Shown in pieces: positions 8,795 through 14,774 of a stretch of DNA of 37,966 nt (position 1 is the stretch's first letter; every line of letters begins with the position of its first letter). This DNA is from Paludibacter propionicigenes. GTDB taxonomy: Bacteria; Bacteroidota; Bacteroidia; Bacteroidales; JAIFNL01. The DNA is taken from the NCBI GenBank assembly GCA_020721325.1, contig DYNA01000023.1, forward strand, positions 1-37,966, written 5' to 3'. The position numbers were made by a program, and so were the translations under genes. Under the pieces are notes generated by a model. It was not told where the DNA came from. It searched no databases and saw nothing but the letters and a program-made list of their open reading frames with translations.

Positions 8795-9349
8795 AATGCT
8801 CTTTTAAATAATTGTTTTTTTGTTGTAAAAATATACCTTTTTTTTGATATAGTTTTAATGCAAAATTAAATATTTTTTTCTATTTTGCATCAAAAGACTA
8901 TTAATGATTGTTAAAAAAGGGCTTGAGAAAGTTTTTTTTTTATGCTGAAATATCTTTTAAAATGTTAATTTCATGTATTTTAGCGTTAAAAACACTATTT
9001 AATTTTTTAACATATTTCCATGTGAAGAGTTATAAAAACTTTTAAATTTGCATTAAATTTATTTCTTTTGCATAACAGAAAATTTAATTTCGCAAACATT
9101 TTACAATCAAAATTAAGATAATAAAAATGTGCAGTTTTAAAATTTTTAATTTTTTTTTTAAGAATTGTAAAATAAAAAAAATTAGAATGAATTAAAAATT
9201 TACAAAATATTCTTTGCAAAAAAGAAATATAAATTGATACTTTTTATAAAAAAATATAAAATTTTAGTTTTTTTATAGAAAATTATTATTATTATTTCAA
9301 AATTAAAAAAATTAAAATTAAGTTTTTAAAAAAAATAAACAGATAAAAA
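8795..9349. other. Intergenic region between divergent alpha-oxoamine synthase gene and bamD
   Basis: 555 bases of extremely A/T-rich DNA. It holds the synthase promoter (8861-8894), a perfect ATGCAAAAT/ATTTTGCAT inverted repeat (8858-8866 and 8882-8890) and one copy of a 22-nt motif recurring near 21410. The bamD promoter must lie at the right end, but no clear TAnnTTTG box is seen there; TTTG at 9213 followed by TAAATTGA at 9230 is the weak best candidate. No credible small gene is present. Confidence 0.5.
8861..8894 (-). promoter_or_regulatory. Promoter of the alpha-oxoamine synthase gene
   Basis: On the minus strand TTTG (8894-8891) is followed after 22 nt by TAATTTTG (8868-8861), the Bacteroidota -33/-7 pair with a slightly long spacer. 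The -7 box lies inside an ATGCAAAAT/ATTTTGCAT inverted repeat, which could be an operator. Confidence 0.55.
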
Positions 9350-10168
9350 ATGAAGATGAAAATATTATTTTTCAGTTTATTGCTAAGTATTTTGGCTTTA
9401 AGTAGTTGTAGTAAATATCAAAAATTACTAAAAAGCAACGACCGCGTTATGAAATACGAAAAAGCCATGCAATATTTTGAAGAAGAAGAGTGGAATAGGT
9501 CTAAAACATTGATAGAAGACATAATACCCGTTTATAAAGGCACTGATAAAGGCGAAGAATTGTTGTTCAAATTTGCTTATTGTCATTATAGAATGCGCGA
9601 TTATATTTTAGCGGGTTATTATTTTAGAAAATTTACCGAAACTTACGGCAATAGCAAATTAGTAGAAGAAGCGGCTTTTAGAAGTGCCGAATGTTATTAT
9701 TTAGATTCTCCGCGTTCAAGTTTAGACCAATCGAGTACCAAAACGGCATTGCTTGAGTTAGAGCTTTTTATGGTAAAATATCCGAGAAGTGCTTATGTAA
9801 CACAGTCGCAAGAGCTTAAAAATGAACTAACTAACAAACTTGCCGAAAAGCAATACAACAATGCAATGCACTTTTTGCATTTGGAATATTATAATTCGGC
9901 ATTAACAGCCTTAAATAATTGCTTAAGTTCGTATCCATATTCCAAATTTCGGGAGGAAATATTGTTCTATTTGTTAAAATCAAATTTTGAATATGCGCGC
10001 AACAGTGTGCCAGAAAAGCAAAAAGCACGTTTTTCCGATGCCATTTCGGCATATTATAAATACAATGATGAGTTTTCGGAAGGAAAATTTGCCCGCGAAG
10101 CTAAGCGAATGTTTGCAATTTCCGAAAAAAGAGTAAAAGGAATAATGGACGATGAAGATGAATTATAA
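9350..10168 (+). CDS. bamD: Outer-membrane protein assembly lipoprotein BamD
   Basis: Lipoprotein of the BAM complex, acting at the periplasmic face of the outer membrane in beta-barrel insertion. 272 residues with a lipoprotein signal ending in lipobox LSSC, Cys20 being the predicted acylation site. The mature part is made of TPR-like helical hairpins: KYEKAMQYFEEEEWNRSKTLIEDIIP, FKFAYCHYRMRDYILAGYYFRKFTETYG and the following EEAAFRSAECYY are typical of the YfiO/BamD family, and later repeats lie at about 165-245. It is the first gene of the conserved Bacteroidota order bamD-rpoZ-coaBC-porD. Met1 or Met3 could be the start; both leave an intact signal peptide. Confidence 0.9.
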   Translation: MKMKILFFSLLLSILALSSCSKYQKLLKSNDRVMKYEKAMQYFEEEEWNRSKTLIEDIIPVYKGTDKGEELLFKFAYCHYRMRDYILAGYYFRKFTETYGNSKLVEEAAFRSAECYYLDSPRSSLDQSSTKTALLELELFMVKYPRSAYVTQSQELKNELTNKLAEKQYNNAMHFLHLEYYNSALTALNNCLSSYPYSKFREEILFYLLKSNFEYARNSVPEKQKARFSDAISAYYKYNDEFSEGKFAREAKRMFAISEKRVKGIMDDEDEL

Positions 10169-10193
10169 ATTGTTTTTTTTTAGAAGAATTTTT

Positions 10194-10224
10194 TTTGAAA
10201 AATGAATTAAAAAAACTATCTTTG
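10194..10224 (+). promoter_or_regulatory. Promoter of rpoZ (-33 TTTG, -7 TATCTTTG)
   Basis: TTTG at 10194-10197 and TATCTTTG at 10217-10224 are separated by exactly 19 nt, the classic Bacteroidota spacing. This predicts a leader of about 90 nt and gives rpoZ-coaBC a promoter independent of bamD. Confidence 0.75.
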
Positions 10225-10319
10225 CAAACTTGTTTTTATAGACTTTTTTAAGAAAAATAATTTTCTGATAAAAAAAATGTAAAAAATATAAAAAAGTATA
10301 ACAAATAAATCGTAAATAA

Positions 10320-10652
10320 ATGGATTTCAAAAAAGTAGCAGCTCCTAATTCAACCATAACCAGAAACATGGCTGATTTGGATAAAGAAACCGGAAATATT
10401 TATAAATCAATAGCCATTATGGCGCGTAGAGCTAATCAAATTTCGGTTGAGCTAAAAGAAGAATTGAACGTAAAACTCGAAGAATTTGCTTCATACAACG
10501 ATAATTTAGAAGAAGTTTTTGAAAATAGAGAACAAATTGAAATTTCAAGATATTATGAAAAATTGCCAAAACCCTCTTTAATGGCTGTTCAAGAATTTAA
10601 AGAAGGAAAAATATATTTTAGAGACGAAGAAAAACAAGAAACAGAAATTTAA
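10320..10652 (+). CDS. rpoZ: RNA polymerase omega subunit, Bacteroidota type
   Basis: 110 residues of the Rpb6/omega family in its Bacteroidota form, which helps assemble and stabilise the beta' subunit. The recognisable part is TGNIYKSIAIMARRANQIS (24-42), the omega/Rpb6 helix-turn region, followed by acidic helices and the C-terminal KPSLMAVQEFKEGKIYF segment seen in this phylum. It lies between bamD and coaBC, the usual location. Its own -33/-7 promoter sits about 95-125 nt upstream, and the 43-nt gap to coaBC suggests co-transcription. Confidence 0.88.
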   Translation: MDFKKVAAPNSTITRNMADLDKETGNIYKSIAIMARRANQISVELKEELNVKLEEFASYNDNLEEVFENREQIEISRYYEKLPKPSLMAVQEFKEGKIYFRDEEKQETEI

Positions 10653-10695
10653 AGATGTTTTTATTTTAAAAGTTTTTTTGTAAAATATAAAAAGC

Positions 10696-11883
10696 GTGGA
10701 AAATAAAAAAATTTTATTAGGTGTAACCGGAGGAATAGCTGCTTATAAGGCAGCTATTCTTGTTAGATTATTGGTAAAAGCAGGAGCGCAAGTGCAGATT
10801 ATAATGACAGAATTTGCCAAGAAATTTATTACACCTCTTACATTGGCAACGCTTTCAAAACGACCTATTTTGGTTCAGTTTTTTGATGTAGAAAATGGTA
10901 ATTGGAATAGCCATGTAGATTTGGGTTTGTGGGCTGACGCCATGATAATAGCACCTGCTACCGCCAATACCATTGCAAAAATGGCAAATGGCGTAGCCGA
11001 TAATTTATTGGTAACTACATACTTAAGTGCGCGGTGTCCGGTTTTTATTGCACCTGCTATGGACTTGGATATGTATCAACATTTTTCTACCCAAAAAAAT
11101 ATTGAAACGTTAAAAAAATACGGGAATATTTTTATTGAACCAGAAACAGGTGAGTTAGCAAGTGGTTTAATAGGAAAAGGCAGAATGGCTGAGCCAGAGC
11201 AAATTGTCGCTATTTTGAATGATTTTTTTGATGCAAAAAAGCCTTTGGTAAATAAAAAAATAGTGGTAACAGCCGGTCCAACTTACGAATACATTGATTC
11301 AGTTCGATTTATAGGAAATTTTTCTTCAGGAAAAATGGGATACGCTATTGCCGAAAGTTTAGCCGAAAAAGGAGCGGAAGTTGTTTTAATTTCAGGACCT
11401 ACTCATTTGCAGTGTAAAAGCAAAAATATTCAACGCGTAGATGTTGTAACCGCTGAAGATATGTATTTGTGTGCTATAGAGTATTTTACAAGTTCTGATG
11501 TTTGCATAATGAGTGCAGCCGTAGCTGATTTTAAACCCAAAGAAAGATTTTTGCAAAAAATAAAACAAAAGTCAATGACTTTGGAATTGGTTGAAACACA
11601 AGATATTGCAAAAAAATTGGGTGAGATGAAAACCGAAAAACAACTATTAATAGGTTTTGCACTCGAAACGCACAATGAAGTAGAAAATGCAATGGCTAAA
11701 ATTAAAAAAAAGAATTTTGATTTTATTGTTCTTAATTCTTTAAACGATGAAGGTGCTGGTTTTCATGTAGATACAAATAAAGTTTCGATAATTGATAAGT
11801 TTGGCACTAAAACCGATTTTCCATTAAAATCGAAAATGGAAGTGGCAAAGGATATCGTTGAAAAATTGATTGAAATTTTATAG
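10696..11883 (+). CDS. coaBC: Bifunctional phosphopantothenoylcysteine decarboxylase / phosphopantothenate-cysteine ligase
   Basis: Two consecutive steps of coenzyme A synthesis from 4'-phosphopantothenate. 395 residues, starting at GTG 10696. The N-terminal CoaC flavoprotein half (1 to about 180) has GGIAAYKA (12-19), the active-site His73 in NSHVDLG, and the FMN/substrate motif APATANTIAKMA (86-97). The C-terminal CoaB half starts near 186 with VVTAGPTYEYIDSVRFIGNFSS-like sequence and ends near 395, with AAVADFKPKE at about 276. One oddity: the loop corresponding to ACGDIGPGRM of the E. coli enzyme reads ASGLIGKGRM, so its catalytic Cys158 is Ser156 here. Probably co-transcribed with rpoZ. 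Confidence 0.95.
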   Translation: MENKKILLGVTGGIAAYKAAILVRLLVKAGAQVQIIMTEFAKKFITPLTLATLSKRPILVQFFDVENGNWNSHVDLGLWADAMIIAPATANTIAKMANGVADNLLVTTYLSARCPVFIAPAMDLDMYQHFSTQKNIETLKKYGNIFIEPETGELASGLIGKGRMAEPEQIVAILNDFFDAKKPLVNKKIVVTAGPTYEYIDSVRFIGNFSSGKMGYAIAESLAEKGAEVVLISGPTHLQCKSKNIQRVDVVTAEDMYLCAIEYFTSSDVCIMSAAVADFKPKERFLQKIKQKSMTLELVETQDIAKKLGEMKTEKQLLIGFALETHNEVENAMAKIKKKNFDFIVLNSLNDEGAGFHVDTNKVSIIDKFGTKTDFPLKSKMEVAKDIVEKLIEIL

Positions 11884-11902
11884 TTTTTGAAAAAAAAAGA
11901 TA

Positions 11903-11910
11903 TAAATTTG
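11903..11910 (+). promoter_or_regulatory. -7 box of the porD promoter
   Basis: TAAATTTG, an exact TAnnTTTG match, lies 60 nt before the porD ATG and 19 nt after the coaBC stop. No good -33 TTTG is at the usual distance. Confidence 0.5.
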
Positions 11911-11970
11911 TAGTTTGTGGAATTTCATTAACTTTTAGGTGTAATTCGTATTTTGTAAAAAAAGTAAAAA

Positions 11971-12879
11971 ATGAAAAAAATATTATTTCTTATAGTTGTC
12001 AGTTTTTTGATTTTCAGAGTTCAGGCTCAGGAATTAAACTGTCAAATTAATGTCAATTATTCTCAAGTACAAGGAACTAATAATCAGGTATTTCAGACTT
12101 TGCAGGCTGCACTTTACGAATTTATGAATACTCGAAAATGGACAGACCATGTTTTTGATACCGACGAGCGAATCGATTGTACAATTATGATAAATGTGTC
12201 TGAAGTTCAAGGAAGTAGCCGATTTGTTTCTACTCTTTCGGTTCAGTCGCGGCGTCCGGTTTTTAATACTACTTATTATACAACTTTGCTTAATTTTCAA
12301 GAAAAAAAAGGCGAATTTATTTTTCAATACGAAGAAAATCAATCACTTGATTTTAGTTTGACTACTTTTAACTCCAATTTAACTTCCACTTTGGCTTTTT
12401 ATGCCTACATGATAATTGGTTTGGATTACGATACATTTTCGAGCGAAGGAGGTACTGCTTATTTTCAGAAAGCCCAGCAAATAGTAACCGCAGCTCAAAA
12501 TTCGGCTGAAGCCGGCTGGAAAGCTTATGAAGAAAAGCGCAATCGATATTGGCTGGTAGAAGATATGTTAAACTCTACATATCAGCCATTTAGACGTTAT
12601 ATGTATCGTTATCATCGTTTGGGGTTAGATGTAATGGCAGAGCGTCAGCAAGCCGGAACTGCCGAAATGTCAGAAAGCTTGCGGCTTTTGGAGCGCGTGC
12701 AAAGAAGTGAACCCAATTCATTTTTAATTTCGCTTTTTACTACTGCAAAATCGGAGGAGATTGTTGAAGTTTTTAAAGGTTCAACTTCGCCAACTGAAAA
12801 AGCCAAAGTTATTCAATCAATGAAACTATTAGACCCAGCAAATAGCAATAAATACGATGCTATTAACGCTCAAAATTAA
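11971..12879 (+). CDS. porD: DUF4835 family secreted protein, type IX secretion-associated PorD
   Basis: 302 residues with a signal peptide (MKKILFLIVVSFLIFRVQA, cleavage predicted after Ala19). The mature protein begins ELNCQINVNYSQVQGTNNQVF and continues with the family features FMNTRKWTDHVFDTDERIDCTI-like sequence and the conserved TFSSEGGTAYFQKAQQIV region near 155-170. DUF4835 members are annotated as PorD, linked to the type IX secretion system of Bacteroidota; the molecular role is not settled. The gene follows coaBC as in other Bacteroidota. The recN gene that often comes next there is absent; mazG on the other strand follows. Confidence 0.85.
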   Translation: MKKILFLIVVSFLIFRVQAQELNCQINVNYSQVQGTNNQVFQTLQAALYEFMNTRKWTDHVFDTDERIDCTIMINVSEVQGSSRFVSTLSVQSRRPVFNTTYYTTLLNFQEKKGEFIFQYEENQSLDFSLTTFNSNLTSTLAFYAYMIIGLDYDTFSSEGGTAYFQKAQQIVTAAQNSAEAGWKAYEEKRNRYWLVEDMLNSTYQPFRRYMYRYHRLGLDVMAERQQAGTAEMSESLRLLERVQRSEPNSFLISLFTTAKSEEIVEVFKGSTSPTEKAKVIQSMKLLDPANSNKYDAINAQN

Positions 12880-12887
12880 TAAAATGG

Positions 12888-12984
12888 TTAAATTGTTATA
12901 TTGTTAAAAAAAATAAAATTTAAAAGCTGGATTTGTGAAAAAAATCAGTTTATTCTTTTTGCATTTAACAATATAACAAATTAA
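12888..12984. repeat. Long interrupted inverted repeat between porD and mazG
   Basis: The left arm at 12888-12908 (core AATTGTTATATTGTTAA) is inverted at 12964-12984 (TTAACAATATAACAAATT) with one extra base; about 55 nt separate the arms. It lies in the 106-nt convergent gap, so it may work as a bidirectional terminator, although it is long and A/T-rich for that. It also marks the point where the usual gene order breaks off. Confidence 0.6.
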
Positions 12985-12985
12985 T

Positions 12986-13774
12986 TTAAAGACTTTTAGC
13001 TTCGTTCCAATAAACGTCCATTTCGGCTAAAGTCATTTCTTTGAGATTTTTTCCTTGTTTAATTGTTTTTTCTTCTAAATAATTAAATCTTTTTGTGAAT
13101 TTTTGATTGGTTAGTTCAAGAGCGTTTTCCGGATTTATGTTGTAAAGTCGCGCAGCATTAATGAGAGAGAAAAATAAATCGCCAAATTCGGCTTCAATTT
13201 TTTCTTGGTTGTAGTCAGCAATTTCGGCTTTAAGTTCGTTCAATTCCTCAAAAACTTTGTCCCAAATTTGCTCTTTTTTGTCCCAATCAAATCCAACTCC
13301 TCGAGCTTTTTCTTGCAATCGATTCGCTTTTATCATTGCAGTAAGCGATTTTGGAATGCCTCCTAATACCGTTTTATTTCCGCCTTTTTCTTTTAATTTG
13401 AGTTGTTCCCAATTTTCTTTCACTTCTTCGGCATTTTTGACTTGAATGTTTCCAAAAATATGTGGGTGTCGGAAAATTAATTTTTCAGATATTTTATGCA
13501 AAACATCGGCTATATCAAAAGTACCTTTTTCTTGTCCCAATTTTGAATAAAAAACAATGTGAAGGAGCAAATCGCCCAATTCTTTTTCTATTTCGCTCAA
13601 ATTTCCTTCTAAAATGGCATCGGTCAGTTCAAATGTCTCTTCAATGGTTAGCGTGCGAAGGCTTTCGATGGTTTGTACACTGTCCCATGGACATTTTTCG
13701 CGAAGTTCGTCCATTATGTCCAATAATTTTCCAAAAGCTTCGAGTTTTTCTGCTTTAGTGTGTTTTGCGTTCAT
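12986..13774 (-). CDS. mazG: Nucleoside triphosphate pyrophosphohydrolase MazG
   Basis: Hydrolyses NTPs/dNTPs to NMPs and pyrophosphate; a housecleaning enzyme that in E. coli also affects ppGpp levels. 262 residues with two MazG domains. The first (about 15-125) opens with LREKCPWDSVQTIESLRTLTIEETFEL, whose Glu residues E48/E49 are in the metal-binding EExxE-type motif, completed by EKELGDLL. The second (about 150-250) has DKVFEELNELKAEI and EAEFGDLFFSLINAARLYNINPENAL. Length and order match the family. It is convergent with porD and divergent from the coiled-coil nuclease-like gene. TATGTTTG on the minus strand at 13900-13893 is a possible -7 box. Confidence 0.94.
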   Translation of the reverse strand: MNAKHTKAEKLEAFGKLLDIMDELREKCPWDSVQTIESLRTLTIEETFELTDAILEGNLSEIEKELGDLLLHIVFYSKLGQEKGTFDIADVLHKISEKLIFRHPHIFGNIQVKNAEEVKENWEQLKLKEKGGNKTVLGGIPKSLTAMIKANRLQEKARGVGFDWDKKEQIWDKVFEELNELKAEIADYNQEKIEAEFGDLFFSLINAARLYNINPENALELTNQKFTKRFNYLEEKTIKQGKNLKEMTLAEMDVYWNEAKSL

Positions 13775-13993
13775 TTTTAATTATTTTTTATCCGATTATT
13801 TTTATATATTTTATTTAAAAAAAGTTTTCAAAATATAATTTTTATGTAATAAAATATTATTTTTTTATGAAAAAAAAAAAAATAAATTTGTGCAAACATA
13901 CAAAATGAAATAAAAAAAGTTTGTTTTTTTTTTAAAAAATTCGATAAATGATTTTTTTTAAAGTTTTTCTTGTTAAAAAATAATAAATTGATG

Positions 13994-14001
13994 TAATTTT
14001 G
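13994..14001 (+). promoter_or_regulatory. -7 box that decides the start of the nuclease-like gene
   Basis: TAATTTTG, with a TTG 21 nt upstream (13970-13972), predicts transcription from about 14008. That excludes the in-frame TTG at 13999 and supports the ATG at 14023 as the true start, with a leader of about 15 nt. Confidence 0.6.
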
Positions 14002-14022
14002 CGTTGTAAAAAAAATGAAAAT

Positions 14023-14706
14023 ATGGAAAATACAACTTTAAAATATAGCATTGAGGAACTTCAGGGAATGTTGTCAGAATTAATTCTTTCGCAAAATTTG
14101 CAGAAAGAAAATATGCGCGTATTATTTCAGGAAACCGATAGGAAATTTCAGGAAACTGCTATAAGATTTCAGGAAACCGACCAAAAATTTAAAGAAATGC
14201 GAGAAGCCGACCGCAAAGAATTTGAGGCACTGCGCGATAAAGATAGCCAAGAAACACGGGCTTTGAAAGAAATGATTTTTGGTTTAGGAAAAAATTTGGG
14301 TCAAATAACGGAAGATTATTTTTATTACAGCGTTTCGTCTGACAAAAATATTGCCGGAGTTCAGTACGATTACATTGCTCGAAATTTGAAGATAGAAAGC
14401 AAAGGCGTGAATGGCGAATACGATATTGTATTGATTAATTCGAGCCGTTTGATGGTTATTGAAGTTAAGCAAAAGCCTCATATTAAGGATATTGAAAAAT
14501 TTATTAATAAGCAGTTACCTAATTTTAAAAAATTATTTCCTATTTACGCTCATTTCACAATTTATGGAGCCATTGCCGGCATGACTTTTGAAAAAGAAGC
14601 TTTGGAATTTGCCCTTGAAAATGGTTTGTATGTGCTTACGCAAAATCAAAATTCAAAAGATTTACAAATTTTGAACGATGAAAATTTTTCGGCACGCGAA
14701 TTTTAA
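14023..14706 (+). CDS. Coiled-coil protein with PD-(D/E)XK nuclease-like domain (DUF3782-like)
   Basis: 227 residues. The N-terminal 85 residues are charged and helical, with a heptad repeat FQETDRK, FQETAIR, FQETDQK at 35-55 coded by three tandem 21-bp units. The C-terminal 140 residues look like a restriction-endonuclease-type fold: E97 in an early helix, D134 in GEYDIVL, then E147-x-K149 in MVIEVKQKPH, giving the D...E-x-K pattern, followed by a helix and YGAIAGMTF. Similar small proteins with this layout are common in cyanobacteria, archaea and Bacteroidota; no function is established that I know of. No defence genes or methylase flank it. A single gene ending in a terminator shared with the AAA+ gene. 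Confidence 0.7.
   Translation: MENTTLKYSIEELQGMLSELILSQNLQKENMRVLFQETDRKFQETAIRFQETDQKFKEMREADRKEFEALRDKDSQETRALKEMIFGLGKNLGQITEDYFYYSVSSDKNIAGVQYDYIARNLKIESKGVNGEYDIVLINSSRLMVIEVKQKPHIKDIEKFINKQLPNFKKLFPIYAHFTIYGAIAGMTFEKEALEFALENGLYVLTQNQNSKDLQILNDENFSAREF
14125..14187 (+). repeat. Three tandem 21-bp repeats coding coiled-coil heptads
   Basis: Three consecutive 21-bp units, each beginning TTTCAGGAAAC, code FQETDRK, FQETAIR and FQETDQK. Because 21 bp is one heptad, gain or loss of a unit keeps both the reading frame and the coiled-coil phase. Confidence 0.8.
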
Positions 14707-14708
14707 CT

Positions 14709-14748
14709 AAAAAGTGCTTTTTCCGTTCATCGAAAAAAGCACTTTTTT
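14709..14748. terminator. Bidirectional terminator between the nuclease-like and AAA+ genes
   Basis: AAAAAGTGCTTTTTC (14709-14723) pairs with GAAAAAAGCACTTTTTT (14732-14748). It starts three bases after the stop of the plus-strand gene and lies 27 nt beyond the stop of the minus-strand gene. Confidence 0.8.
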
Positions 14749-14774
14749 AATAAATAAAAAGATTGAACCATTTG

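Noticed and set aside
13462-13758. 98-codon plus-strand frame
   Set aside because: Antisense to the first MazG domain, no family resemblance.
13999-14022. Upstream TTG start extending the nuclease-like protein by eight residues
   Set aside because: It overlaps the -7 box and would lie before the predicted transcription start; ATG at 14023 fits better.
14125-14187. Possible CRISPR-like short repeats
   Set aside because: The units are directly adjacent without spacers and code heptads within a gene.
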